A DNA stretch of 64,000 nt from Clostridium chauvoei (GTDB taxonomy: Bacteria > Bacillota > Clostridia > Clostridiales > Clostridiaceae): positions 682,001 through 746,000 of the forward strand of contig NZ_CP018624.1 of NCBI RefSeq assembly GCF_002327185.1. The letters run 5' to 3'. Positions 1-9,285 of this stretch are shown in pieces. The notes under the pieces were generated by a model. That model ran no database searches. It worked only from the letters and a program-made list of their open reading frames with translations, and was not told the DNA's origin. The position numbers were made by a program, and so were the translations under genes. Position 1 is the stretch's first letter, and each line of letters opens with the position of its first letter.

Positions 1-194
1 TAAGCATAGGAGATTCAAAAATATCAAGAGTAATAACTCCTAAATTAACAACTATGCATTATTACTATAAGACCTCAGGTAGGAAGAGCGCAGAAATGAT
101 GTTAGATTTATTGAATAAAGGTGTAACTTCATCTAAAAATATAGAAAAAAATCTAAAATTAACCTATAGACTAGAAAAAAGAGATAGTGTATAA
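1..194 (+). CDS. scrR: LacI-family repressor, C-terminal end (probable sucrose operon repressor ScrR)
   Basis: The window opens inside this gene; about 63 codons are visible, ending at TAA 192-194. The visible residues (IGDSKISRVITPKLTT, then a helix with SAEMMLDLLNKG and a basic tail) match the end of the periplasmic-binding-like effector domain of LacI/GalR repressors. The DNA-binding N-terminus is outside the window. The gene lies just upstream of two palindromic operators of LacI type and of a sucrose PTS operon in the same direction, so a sucrose-responsive repressor is the natural reading. The family is clear; the sugar is inferred from the neighbours. Confidence 0.75.
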   Translation, partial: SIGDSKISRVITPKLTTMHYYYKTSGRKSAEMMLDLLNKGVTSSKNIEKNLKLTYRLEKRDSV

Positions 195-234
195 TAATCT
201 TGAATTAAAGATTATTATATTTTTTAACGAATAT

Positions 235-246
235 GGGAACGTTCCC
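235..246. promoter_or_regulatory. LacI-type operator O1
   Basis: Perfect 12-bp palindrome GGGAACGTTCCC with the central CG typical of LacI/GalR-family operators. An identical copy lies 82 bp downstream. It sits between the repressor-like gene and the PTS gene, so it is probably the site bound by the ScrR-like protein. Confidence 0.75.
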
Positions 247-316
247 TTAAATATAAATAAAAATTTTTAAAACATGTTGAAATCGATTAATTAGAAATTT
301 TATTTTTAATATTTGT

Positions 317-328
317 GGGAACGTTCCC
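317..328. promoter_or_regulatory. LacI-type operator O2 in the scr promoter region
   Basis: Second perfect copy of GGGAACGTTCCC, 115 bp before the scrA start. A TTGAAA at 277-282 and A/T-rich -10-like sequences near 305-312 could form the promoter between the two operators, but I cannot fix it. Two identical sites 82 bp centre to centre (close to eight helical turns) would suit cooperative or looping repression. Confidence 0.75.
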
Positions 329-442
329 TTAGGTAATAAATATAAGGCATAAATTTGTAGTTATATTTGTACTAAAGATGAGTTAAATTAATAAAAACAC
401 TTAGCGTTATAGTAAAGTATTAATTTTAGGAGGGTTTTTAAT

Positions 443-1822
443 ATGGAAAAGAAAAAAAGCTATTATAAAACAGCTGAAAGTATTTTAAAGTTTATAGGGG
501 GAAAAGAAAATATAGTTAGCGCTGCTCATTGTGCAACTCGTTTAAGGTTAGTTTTAAAAGATGAGAGTATTATAAGCAAAGAACAATTAGAAAAGCTTGA
601 TTTAGTAAAAGGGATGTTTACTAATGGGGGACAATATCAAATAATTTTAGGGCAAGGTATTGTTAATAAAGTATATGAGGAATTTGCAAAGCTTGCGGAA
701 ATAAAAGAGATGACAACTTCTGATGTTAAAAGTGCAGCTATGAAAAAGCTTAATCCCTTTCAAAGATTAGCAAGAACTTTATCAGATATATTTGTTCCTA
801 TTATACCAGCAATTGTTGCAGCAGGATTACTTATGGGATTACTTGGGGCAGCAGGAAAATTTGGATTAGATCAATATTCAGGTTCATGGTGGTGGTCAAT
901 GCTTGACTGGTTTAGTTCAGCAGCATTTATATTTCTACCAATTTTAGTTGCAATTAGTGCCGCTAAAGTTTTTGGCGCTAATCCTTATTTAGCAGCAACT
1001 ATTGGAGGAATAATGATTCACCCAGCTTTACAAAATGCTTGGACTCAAGGTGAAGGTTATCAAACAATGAGTATATTAGGAATAATAGATATGCCTTTAC
1101 TTGGTTACCAAGGAACAGTATTACCTATATTGATAGTAGTTTTTGTTATGGCTTATATAGAAAAATCTATAAGAAAGATAGTACCAGAAGTTTTAGATAT
1201 ACTATTAACTCCATTACTAACAGTTTTAATTACAGGTTTCTTAGCTTTAGCAGTTATAGGACCAGCAGCTAATTTTATAGGACATGGTATTAGTACATTT
1301 TTAACTTACTCATTAGATAAATTTGGCTTATTTGCAGGGTTGTTATTTGGTGGAAGTTATTCATCAATAGTTATTACAGGAATACATCATAGTTTTCATG
1401 CAGTGGAGTTAGGATTAATTGCAGATACAGGATACAACACATTATTACCTATCTGGTCAATGGCTAACTTTGCACAAGGTGGAGCGGCATTAGCAGTTTA
1501 TTTTATGACTAAAAATGCAAAAATGAAGAGTATTTCATTACCATCAGCAATAAGTGCGTTTGTAGGAATTACAGAAGCCGCAATATTTGGTGTTAATTTA
1601 AAATATGTTAAACCTTTTATAGGAGCTGCTATAGGTGGAGCAGTTGCTGGAGCATATGTAGTCTTTACTAAAGTAGCTATGACAGCTGTAGGAGTAACAG
1701 GACTTCCAGCATTAACAATAGTAACATCATCATCAATGCTTAATTACATAATAGGCTTAGCTATAGCTTTAGTAGTTTCTTTTGTAGTAACTTATATATT
1801 AGGAATTAAAGAGGAAGCTTAA
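443..1822 (+). CDS. scrA: Sucrose-type PTS permease, EIIBC
   Basis: Imports and phosphorylates a sugar, most likely sucrose to sucrose-6-phosphate. The 459-residue protein has an N-terminal EIIB domain (about 1-90) with the phospho-cysteine C30 in the AHCATRLRL motif, then a membrane EIIC domain (about 107-455) with the GIHHSFH and GITEAAIFG signatures of glucose-superfamily EIICs. No EIIA domain is fused, so phosphate must come from an EIIA encoded elsewhere. The start follows an AGGAGGG ribosome site at 428-434. It is first in the operon with scrK and scrB, behind two LacI-type operators. Substrate is inferred from the operon, not from the permease alone. Confidence 0.9.
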   Translation: MEKKKSYYKTAESILKFIGGKENIVSAAHCATRLRLVLKDESIISKEQLEKLDLVKGMFTNGGQYQIILGQGIVNKVYEEFAKLAEIKEMTTSDVKSAAMKKLNPFQRLARTLSDIFVPIIPAIVAAGLLMGLLGAAGKFGLDQYSGSWWWSMLDWFSSAAFIFLPILVAISAAKVFGANPYLAATIGGIMIHPALQNAWTQGEGYQTMSILGIIDMPLLGYQGTVLPILIVVFVMAYIEKSIRKIVPEVLDILLTPLLTVLITGFLALAVIGPAANFIGHGISTFLTYSLDKFGLFAGLLFGGSYSSIVITGIHHSFHAVELGLIADTGYNTLLPIWSMANFAQGGAALAVYFMTKNAKMKSISLPSAISAFVGITEAAIFGVNLKYVKPFIGAAIGGAVAGAYVVFTKVAMTAVGVTGLPALTIVTSSSMLNYIIGLAIALVVSFVVTYILGIKEEA

Positions 1823-1945
1823 TAATTAAGTTAAAGTTAAAATTAAATAATGAATAATAAAGGAATAATTTATAATTAATAGAATTGTAATGAATAAGTT
1901 TATTATTCATTATTAACAATTAATTTTAAGCAGGAGGAACATATT

Positions 1946-2917
1946 ATGAAAAAAGTAATTTCAATTGGAGAAGCTTTAATAGATTTTATACCTAAGGAAA
2001 AAGGGGTAGCCTTAAAGGCGGTTCAGAATTTTTTTAGGGTTCCAGGTGGGGCACCACTTAATGTTGCTGCATCAGTATCGAAGCTAGGTGGAAAGTCTCA
2101 AATTTTAACAAAGCTTGGGATAGATGCTTTTGGTGACAGCATATTAGAAGAGGTAGAACCTTTAGGAGTAGATATTAGTAAGGTAAAAAGAACTAATAAA
2201 GCAAATACAGCATTAGCTTTTGTATCTTTAAAAGAAGATGGAGAAAGAGATTTTTCATTTTATAGAAATCCTAGTGCAGATATGCTTTTGGATAAAGAGG
2301 AAATTGAAGAAAATGATTTTAAAGAAGGATCCATTTTACATTTTTGTTCAGTTAGTTTAATTGATGCACCTATAAAAGAAGCACATAGAAAGGCAATTGA
2401 ATTTGCAAAGAAAAATAATTGCTTAATTAGTTTTGATCCTAATGTTAGATTACCTTTATGGGAAAATCCAGAGGACTGCAGAAAAGCTATTATAGAATTT
2501 TTACCTTGCGCCAATATATTAAAAGTAAGTGATGAAGAGCTTGAATTTATAACAGGATTAAGTGATGAAGAAAAAGCAATAAAATGGTTATTTAGAGGAA
2601 ATATAGAAGTAATTATATACACAAAGGGAACAGATGGGGCTGAATTTATAACAAAGGATAAAAAGATTTTTTCACCTTCCTTTAAGGTAAAGGCAGAAGA
2701 TACGACAGGGGCAGGAGATTCATTTATTGGAGCATTTCTTTATCAAGTTTCCAAAAAAGATTTATCTTTAAAGGAACTTATAAAATTAGAAGATAATGAA
2801 ATAAATGATATATTAACTTTTTGTAATGGGACAGCTGCATTGACTGTATCAAAACAAGGAGCTATAGGAGCATTACCAACAAAGGATGAAGTGGAAAAAC
2901 TAATTTCAAAGAGGTAA
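1946..2917 (+). CDS. scrK: Fructokinase, PfkB/ribokinase family
   Basis: Phosphorylates the fructose released from sucrose-6-phosphate, feeding glycolysis. The 323-residue protein starts with the PfkB N-terminal pattern and has GGAPLNVA at 34-41 and the C-terminal ATP/catalytic motif DTTGAGDSF near residues 252-260, whose Asp is the expected base. A strong AGGAGG site precedes the start. The stop is 2 bp from the next start, so it is co-translated with scrB. The 124-bp gap after scrA is A/T-rich with no clear terminator. Function is firm for a fructokinase in this setting. Confidence 0.9.
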   Translation: MKKVISIGEALIDFIPKEKGVALKAVQNFFRVPGGAPLNVAASVSKLGGKSQILTKLGIDAFGDSILEEVEPLGVDISKVKRTNKANTALAFVSLKEDGERDFSFYRNPSADMLLDKEEIEENDFKEGSILHFCSVSLIDAPIKEAHRKAIEFAKKNNCLISFDPNVRLPLWENPEDCRKAIIEFLPCANILKVSDEELEFITGLSDEEKAIKWLFRGNIEVIIYTKGTDGAEFITKDKKIFSPSFKVKAEDTTGAGDSFIGAFLYQVSKKDLSLKELIKLEDNEINDILTFCNGTAALTVSKQGAIGALPTKDEVEKLISKR

Positions 2918-2919
2918 GT

Positions 2920-4344
2920 ATGATAAAAGAAAAATTATTAGCAGAGGTTGAAACGTATAAAAACAAACATATAAATGCTGTTAAAAATGATAAGTGGAGA
3001 AATAAGTATCATATAATGGCACCAATAGGATGGATAAATGATCCTAATGGATTATGTGAATTTAAAGGGAAATATCATATTTTTTATCAATATTCTCCCT
3101 TAAATTCAGAGGGTGGCCTAAAATTTTGGGGTCATTACAGTTCTAAAGATTTATTAAATTGGAAAGAAGAAGATATTGCTATTTATCCAGATAAGGATTT
3201 TGATAGAGATGGAGTTTATTCAGGTTCAGCTTTAGCAAAGGATAATGATTTATATATTTTTTATACTGGAAATGTTAAGGAAGATGGAAATCATGATTAT
3301 ATATTATCAGGAAGAGAACAAAATGTTGTTATGGTTAAGACTTCTGATGGAAAGGAGTTTTCAGAAAAAGTAGTATTACTTACAAATAAAGATTTTCCAA
3401 TAGATATGACACTTCATGTTAGAGATCCTAAGGTGTGGCAAGATGAAAGTAAATATTTTATGGCGCTTGGAGCTAGAGATAATAAAGATAAAGGAACATT
3501 ACTTATATATTCATCAAATGATTTATATAATTGGAGTTTATATAAGAAGATAAAAAGCCAAGATAATGATTTAGGTTATATGTGGGAATGTCCTGATTTA
3601 TTTAAATTAGATAATACTAATATATTTATGCTTTCACCTCAAGGGATAAAAAAAGATGGATATAAATATAATAATATTTATCAAAGTGGATATTTTCTTG
3701 GTGATATTGAAAAATCAAGTACCTTATATTTGACTAATTTTAATGAATTAGATAGAGGATTTGATTTTTATGCACCTCAAAGTTTTATGGATTCTAAAGG
3801 AAGAAGAATTATAATTGGATGGATGGGGGTTCCAGATGCAGTAGAACATAGAAATCCAACCATAAAAAATTATTGGCAACATTGTTTAACTATACCTAGA
3901 GAACTTGTATTAGAAAATAATAAACTTTATCAAAAGCCAATAAAAGAATTAGAAGGTTTAAGAAAATCAAAATTTGAAATGAAGGAAATTAAACTAGAAG
4001 ATAATATTTCATTAGATATATTTAGAAGTAATACTTATGAATTATTAATAACTTTAAATAAGGTAGAGAATATTGAAATAAACCTAAGAGAAGATTGTAA
4101 ACTATCTTATGATAACCATATATTTAAGCTGTCATTAGGAAAGAGTGGTTGTGGAAGGAAAGTTAGAGCGGTAGAATTACAAAATATAGAAGAAATAAGA
4201 ATTTTCTCAGATGAATCAACTATAGAAGTATTTTTGAATTCAGGAGAGGAAGCATTTTCAACTAGAATATATAACGAAATTTTAGATAAAAGTATTAAAT
4301 TTAAAGGTGTAGGGAAAATAAATCTAATTAAGTGGGAATTTTAA
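2920..4344 (+). CDS. scrB: Sucrose-6-phosphate hydrolase, GH32
   Basis: Splits sucrose-6-phosphate from the PTS into glucose-6-phosphate and fructose in the cytoplasm. The 474-residue protein shows the GH32 landmarks: WINDPNG with nucleophile D41, RDP at about 168-170 (transition-state Asp), and ECPDLF with the acid/base Glu at about 223, followed by the C-terminal beta-sandwich. There is no signal peptide, which fits an intracellular phospho-sugar hydrolase and not a secreted levanase. It is the last gene of the scr operon and is followed by a strong terminator. Confidence 0.92.
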   Translation: MIKEKLLAEVETYKNKHINAVKNDKWRNKYHIMAPIGWINDPNGLCEFKGKYHIFYQYSPLNSEGGLKFWGHYSSKDLLNWKEEDIAIYPDKDFDRDGVYSGSALAKDNDLYIFYTGNVKEDGNHDYILSGREQNVVMVKTSDGKEFSEKVVLLTNKDFPIDMTLHVRDPKVWQDESKYFMALGARDNKDKGTLLIYSSNDLYNWSLYKKIKSQDNDLGYMWECPDLFKLDNTNIFMLSPQGIKKDGYKYNNIYQSGYFLGDIEKSSTLYLTNFNELDRGFDFYAPQSFMDSKGRRIIIGWMGVPDAVEHRNPTIKNYWQHCLTIPRELVLENNKLYQKPIKELEGLRKSKFEMKEIKLEDNISLDIFRSNTYELLITLNKVENIEINLREDCKLSYDNHIFKLSLGKSGCGRKVRAVELQNIEEIRIFSDESTIEVFLNSGEEAFSTRIYNEILDKSIKFKGVGKINLIKWEF

Positions 4345-4347
4345 CTG

Positions 4348-4388
4348 AAAGATATGGAATACAGCTAGGTATTCCATATCTTTTTTTA
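4348..4388 (+). terminator. Terminator of the scr operon
   Basis: Perfect 10-bp stem GATATGGAAT (4351-4360) and ATTCCATATC (4371-4380) with a 10-nt loop, followed by seven T. Confidence 0.9.
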
Positions 4389-4429
4389 TATAATAAGTTT
4401 ATAGAAACATTATTTAGAGGTAGTAAAAG

Positions 4430-6388
4430 ATGAAAAAAACAATTGGAATATTAGCTCATGTAGATGCAGGTAAAACAACTCTTGCAGAGCAAATACTATA
4501 TCATACAAAGAGTATAAGAAATAGAGGAAGAGTAGATCATAAAACATCTTTTTTAGATAATCATAATATAGAAAAAGAAAGGGGAATAACTATATTTTCA
4601 GATCAAGGTATATTTGAATATAATAATTCAACATATTATTTAATAGATACTCCAGGTCATATAGATTTTTCTTCAGAAATGGAAAGAGCACTTCAAATAA
4701 TGGATTATGCAATATTAATTTTAAGTGCAGCAGAAGGAATTCAAGGACATACAGAAACGGTTTGGAGTTTATTAAGAAAACATAATGTGCCCACTTTTAT
4801 ATTTATAAATAAAATTGATAGAGAGGGAACTTCTTTAGAGAAAATATTAGAGGAAATTAAAAATAAATTTACAAAAAATATTTGTTATATTTCAAAGGAT
4901 TTAACTAAAGAAGATATGGAAGAAGAGGTTATAGAATGTGTTGCAGAAAATAATGAGGAGTTATTAGAAAAGTACTTAGAGGGAGATTATGATAAAAACT
5001 TATGGGAAAAGACACTTAAAGAGAGTATTAAAGAAAATAAAATTTTTGTAGTATCTAGTGGGTCAGCTCTTCAAGATAATGGGGTAGAGGAATTTATAAA
5101 TAATTTAGATAAGTTAACTTTTACAGATTATAAAGAAGATAAAGAGTTTTCAGGAAGAGTATATAAAGTAAGACATGATAGTGAAGGTGCTAGAATAACA
5201 TATATAAAAGCCTTAACAGGAACATTAAAAGTTAGAGATGAAGTAGAATATGGAGATTTAAAAAATAGAAAATCAAATAAAGTAAGTCAAATAAGAATAT
5301 ATAATGGAATTAAATATAAGACTGAGGATAAAGTTTCAGCAGGAGAATTATTTGCTGTAGTTGGGTTAATAGATGCAGTGCCTGGTGATGGAGTAGGAAA
5401 TATAAAGGGTAACATTAATTATGATATGATTCCAACATTAAAGTCTAAGGTTATATATGATGAAAAATTAAATCCAAAGGATATTTTAAAAGTTTTTAAA
5501 ATTTTAGAAGCTGAAGACCCTGCTTTAAATATATTATGGGATGAAAGTCTTAAAGAATTACAAGTTAATATTATGGGGGTTATACAATTAGAGATATTAA
5601 AAGAATTAGTTAATGAAAGATTTAAAATAGATATAAGTTTTGGACCTTGTGAAATTTTATATAAAGAAACTATAAAAGGTGAAACTTTAGGATATGGTCA
5701 TTTTGAGCCATTAAAACATTATGCAGAGGTTCACTTAAGTATTAAAGAAGGTAAAAGAGATAGTGGAATAATTTTTACAAGTAAATGTCATACAGATAAT
5801 TTAACTGTAGGACAACAAAATTTAGTAGCTACTCATATTTATGAAAAAGATCATAAAGGGATATTAACAGGTTCACCTATTACAGACTTAGAAATTATAT
5901 TGATAACAGGTAGAAATCACGATAAGCATACAAGTGGAGGAGACTTTAGAGAGGCTACCTTAAGAGCTTTAAGGCAAGGATTAGAAAAAGCAAATAATAT
6001 TTTATTAGAACCTTATTATAATTTTAATATAGATATTGAAATTGATTATATGGGTAGAGTTTTATCAGATATACAAAAATTAAATGGATCATTTGAAATA
6101 AAAGAAAATAAAGGTGATAGAGTAATAATAATAGGAAGAGGGCCAGTAGCAACTTTTATGGACTACAGTAAAGAGTTTATAGCCTTAACTAAAGGTAAAG
6201 GGAAAATTAATTTTATATTTGATGGATATGACTTATGCCATAATGAAGAAGAAGTTATAAGTAAGATATCTTATGATAAAAATGCTGATATTAATTATAC
6301 TTCAAGTTCAATATTTTGTTCTAAAGGGCAAGGTTTCATAGTTCCATGGGGAGAAGTAGAAAAATATATGCATTGCTTAAAGAGTTAA
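4430..6388 (+). CDS. TetM/TetO-like ribosomal protection GTPase (EF-G-like)
   Basis: Translation-factor GTPase of the EF-G/Tet(M) group, 652 residues. G1 is AHVDAGKTT (9-17), the switch region has RGITIF, G3 is DTPGH at about 73-77 and G4 is NKID at about 127. Length and domain layout (G domain, domain II from about 240, then EF-G III-V-like parts) match ribosomal protection proteins (about 640 residues). Sequence is clearly divergent from classical Tet(M) and TetB(P), and its base use is like its neighbours, with no mobile-element signs. It may be an intrinsic ribosome-rescue or antibiotic-protection factor; tetracycline resistance cannot be claimed from this. It is monocistronic behind an AGAGGTAG ribosome site. 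Confidence 0.8.
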   Translation: MKKTIGILAHVDAGKTTLAEQILYHTKSIRNRGRVDHKTSFLDNHNIEKERGITIFSDQGIFEYNNSTYYLIDTPGHIDFSSEMERALQIMDYAILILSAAEGIQGHTETVWSLLRKHNVPTFIFINKIDREGTSLEKILEEIKNKFTKNICYISKDLTKEDMEEEVIECVAENNEELLEKYLEGDYDKNLWEKTLKESIKENKIFVVSSGSALQDNGVEEFINNLDKLTFTDYKEDKEFSGRVYKVRHDSEGARITYIKALTGTLKVRDEVEYGDLKNRKSNKVSQIRIYNGIKYKTEDKVSAGELFAVVGLIDAVPGDGVGNIKGNINYDMIPTLKSKVIYDEKLNPKDILKVFKILEAEDPALNILWDESLKELQVNIMGVIQLEILKELVNERFKIDISFGPCEILYKETIKGETLGYGHFEPLKHYAEVHLSIKEGKRDSGIIFTSKCHTDNLTVGQQNLVATHIYEKDHKGILTGSPITDLEIILITGRNHDKHTSGGDFREATLRALRQGLEKANNILLEPYYNFNIDIEIDYMGRVLSDIQKLNGSFEIKENKGDRVIIIGRGPVATFMDYSKEFIALTKGKGKINFIFDGYDLCHNEEEVISKISYDKNADINYTSSSIFCSKGQGFIVPWGEVEKYMHCLKS

Positions 6389-6473
6389 AATTATCAATAC
6401 TTAAAATAAAGAATACATATAAAAATTATCCTTGGTAAACATAAGAATGAAAATATTCTTATGAGGTGAGGCT

Positions 6474-7400
6474 ATGAAGAAATTTATAAAAAAAATATTA
6501 GTTATAGGTATTTTTCTATTTAATACCATGGCTGTAAGTGTGTCAGCAGTTAATATGGAAGATAACCAATTGTATAATATTACAGCTAAAAGAGATTTGC
6601 TAGTATTAATGTTAGCATATAAAGATGAAATCAATACTATAGAGCAGGATAGTAATGGATTAATTTATTTAGTAATGAATAGTGGTAATAAGGTATTATA
6701 TGATGATAAAAAGCCTAAAAGTGACGAAGAGAAGTTATCAAACCCAGATGTGCAAGATATGTTAGAAGTTAGATACCCATTAGATGAAATTGAAAAAGTT
6801 CAAAAGGGTAATAAAGATCCAGGAAGAGCAAGGGTATATACTTTGTTAAATGAAGTTTATGGAAGTAGCGAAGGAAGTATAACTAAGAATTTGGTACAAA
6901 CTTCAACTAATTATGGAACATTTCCTTTTAATAAAAAGGCAGATGCATCAGAAAATTTAAAGAAGGCATTAAATGAAGCCTTTGAAGCATCAAAATCAAA
7001 TCCTAAAATAGGAGGTTTTGTAGCACCTGTAAATGGAACTTTTAATTATAGAGTAGTAAGAGGTACAGGAAGGCTTAGTGCACATGCTTATGGAATTGCT
7101 ATTGATTTAAATAGACATAACAGCGATTACTGGAAATGGGTAAGTGAAGAAGAAGGTTCTAAAAGAATAGCTTCTTATCCTAAAGAATTAGTTAAAGCTT
7201 TTGAAAATAATGGCTTTGTTTGGGGTGGTAAATGGGAGCATTTTGATATATTACATTTCGAATATAGGCCAGAATTTATATTAAAAGCTAAGTATTTTTC
7301 AAAGGATGAGATAGTGGAAAATGGAAATTGGTATGATGGAATAGAAATTACAGAAGATATAAAAAATAAAATAGATATAATAGATAAAACAATACATTGA
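6474..7400 (+). CDS. Secreted M15-family peptidoglycan peptidase (VanY/CwlK-like)
   Basis: Predicted zinc peptidase acting on peptidoglycan stem peptides outside the membrane. A signal peptide (about 1-26, ending VSA) leads into a domain of unknown fold, then the M15 catalytic region: SAHAYGIAIDLN at about 202-213 supplies the first zinc His (204) and Asp (211), and DILHFE supplies the last His (about 261), with the GGKWEHFD approach typical of L-Ala-D-Glu or D-Ala-D-Ala peptidases. Length is 308. The ATG follows a GAGGTGAGG ribosome site. The cleaved bond (D,D or L,D) cannot be told. Confidence 0.82.
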   Translation: MKKFIKKILVIGIFLFNTMAVSVSAVNMEDNQLYNITAKRDLLVLMLAYKDEINTIEQDSNGLIYLVMNSGNKVLYDDKKPKSDEEKLSNPDVQDMLEVRYPLDEIEKVQKGNKDPGRARVYTLLNEVYGSSEGSITKNLVQTSTNYGTFPFNKKADASENLKKALNEAFEASKSNPKIGGFVAPVNGTFNYRVVRGTGRLSAHAYGIAIDLNRHNSDYWKWVSEEEGSKRIASYPKELVKAFENNGFVWGGKWEHFDILHFEYRPEFILKAKYFSKDEIVENGNWYDGIEITEDIKNKIDIIDKTIH

Positions 7401-7538
7401 ATGACAAAAATTGTCTAATAATAAATTATTAAAGGGAAATTACATTGAGGATAATAATATAATATGCTAAAATATTATAGTAAAATATTATAATATTAAA
7501 AGAATTACTAACTAATACTATGAAATAATAGAAGGGTA

Positions 7539-8729
7539 TTGAGAGTAGAAAAAAAGATGAAAAAAGATAATAGTTATTTTGCAATAAATTTAATAATAGA
7601 TAAAGTAATAAGTGAAATAAATGATGGTAAAAATAATATTTTTAAAATTGTAGATAATTTAAGAGATGAGTTTCAAAATAAGAAACAAGAATTAGATGAA
7701 ATAAAAATACAAATAGATGAAATTATTAGAGAAGTAGATGAATTAGAGCAAATAGATAGAGGAATGAGAAGACTTTTAGCTAAAACTTCTAGGAACTTTA
7801 AAAATGGTGCAGAAGAATTAGTAAGAGATATATACGAGGAAACTCTAGATATAAGAGTAAAATATATAACTAAGCAAAATAAGGAAAAAGAGTTAAGGAA
7901 ACAAAGGGATGATTTAGAGCAAGTATTGAAAAATTATTTGAAAAACATAGAAGATGCTGACAATGTGGTTAATAAAATGAATGTAGCGTTAGGTTATTTG
8001 CAAGGAAAAGTTCAAAAAGATATAAAAAATTTTCAGGGAGATTCTCAATTATTATTAGGAATTAAAATTTTAGAAAATCAAGAAAATGAAAGAAAAAGAA
8101 TTGCAAGGGAAATTCATGATGGACCAGCACAATATCTTGCTAACTCATTGATGAGGATAGATTTTTGTAAAAAAGTAGTTGAAAAGGATTTAAGTAAAGG
8201 GTTAGAGGAGTTAGACGACTTAAAAGCTAATGTAAAAAAAGCATTAAAGGAAGTTAGAGGGATATTATTTGATTTAAGACCATTAGCATTAGAAGATCAA
8301 GGATTATATGAAGCTATAGAAGAAATGGTTAGGAATATATCAAATGATACAAATATAAATATTGAAGTTGATAGTATTCCTAATAATGTTTATATAGATA
8401 ACATAATACAAATAGCTATATATAGATTAATTCAAGAAATTTTAACTAATATAGAAAAACATTCTCAAGCTAATAATGTAATTATAAAGTTTTCTTGTGA
8501 AAAAGATCATATAATATTTATGATTAGAGATGATGGCGTAGGATTTAATGTAGAAGAGACATTAGGATTTATAAAAGAAAATGGGACAAGTTATGGATTA
8601 ATAGGAATATTAGATAGAGTAAATCAACTGCAAGGTGGAATAGAAATAAAATCAACTAATAAAATAGGTACTACATATATTATAAAATTGCCAACCAATA
8701 GAGGAGCACAAAGAAATGACAGAGAATAA
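7539..8729 (+). CDS. degS: DegS-like cytoplasmic sensor histidine kinase
   Basis: Two-component kinase without membrane segments. Residues about 1-180 are a long coiled-coil sensor region like Bacillus DegS; the HisKA_3 dimer helix carries the phospho-His in REIHDGPAQ (H193), and a HATPase_c domain follows (N box around EILTNIEKHS, G box DDGVGFN, and GTSYGLIG). The start is unsure: the TTG used here has GAAGGG only 2 nt away, and the ATG at 7557 would remove six residues. The last 14 bp overlap the next gene, so both are co-translated. The usual partner is DegU, but the partner here is truncated. Confidence 0.85.
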   Translation: MRVEKKMKKDNSYFAINLIIDKVISEINDGKNNIFKIVDNLRDEFQNKKQELDEIKIQIDEIIREVDELEQIDRGMRRLLAKTSRNFKNGAEELVRDIYEETLDIRVKYITKQNKEKELRKQRDDLEQVLKNYLKNIEDADNVVNKMNVALGYLQGKVQKDIKNFQGDSQLLLGIKILENQENERKRIAREIHDGPAQYLANSLMRIDFCKKVVEKDLSKGLEELDDLKANVKKALKEVRGILFDLRPLALEDQGLYEAIEEMVRNISNDTNINIEVDSIPNNVYIDNIIQIAIYRLIQEILTNIEKHSQANNVIIKFSCEKDHIIFMIRDDGVGFNVEETLGFIKENGTSYGLIGILDRVNQLQGGIEIKSTNKIGTTYIIKLPTNRGAQRNDRE

Positions 8730-9213
8730 AATAAAAATATTTATTGTAGATGATCATGACTTAATTAGGGAAGGCTTAGATAGAATATTAAGTTTTGAGG
8801 ACAATATATCTATATTAAGGGAATGTAAGAATGGAAGAGAAGTTTTAGAATTATTAGAAAAAGAAGTTCCAGATATTATTTTATTAGATATAAACATGCC
8901 TGTTCTTAATGGTATAGATACTTTAAAGGAAATCAAAAAAAGATTTAATAAAATAAAAGTTATTATGCTTACAGTTGAAGATGATAGAAGAACCATAACT
9001 GAAGTTATAGATATAGGGGCTGATGGATATATATTAAAAGAATCAGCAGGTAGTGAAATTGTTAATGCTATAAAAGCAGTTTCAAATAATGAAAAGTATA
9101 TGGATGTGGCTCTTCTGAAAATAATATTCCATGACATAAAAGATAATTTTAGAAAAGAAAAAAGTATTATTTATACTGATAAAACTAGTGTTATACAACA
9201 AATAATTAAATAA
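8716..9213 (+). CDS. DegU-like response regulator lacking the LuxR-type HTH
   Basis: Receiver protein of 165 residues paired with the DegS-like kinase. The receiver domain is intact: acidic pair D12-D13, phospho-acceptor Asp about 58 in DIILLDINMP, Thr in MLTVEDD and Lys in LKES. The linker (KIIFHDIKDNFRK) is still DegU-like, but the protein stops where the roughly 65-residue NarL/LuxR DNA-binding domain should begin. I looked in the DNA after the stop in the other frames and saw no HTH continuation, only a terminator. It may be a phosphate sink, a protein-binding regulator, or a truncated gene. Confidence 0.8.
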   Translation: MTENKIKIFIVDDHDLIREGLDRILSFEDNISILRECKNGREVLELLEKEVPDIILLDINMPVLNGIDTLKEIKKRFNKIKVIMLTVEDDRRTITEVIDIGADGYILKESAGSEIVNAIKAVSNNEKYMDVALLKIIFHDIKDNFRKEKSIIYTDKTSVIQQIIK

Positions 9214-9218
9214 GCACC

Positions 9219-9254
9219 ATCAAAAGGAGCAATATAGTTGCTCCTTTGATTTTT
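9219..9254 (+). terminator. Terminator after the degS/degU-like pair
   Basis: Stem ATCAAAAGGAGCAA (9219-9232) with TTGCTCCTTTGAT (9238-9250), short loop, then T-rich sequence. One A bulges. Confidence 0.8.
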
Positions 9255-9285
9255 AGATTAAATTTAAAAATTCAAGCCTATAAAT

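Noticed and set aside
4430..6388. Reading this gene as an acquired tetracycline resistance determinant
   Set aside because: Family similarity is clear, but divergence from known Tet proteins and lack of mobile DNA do not support that claim.
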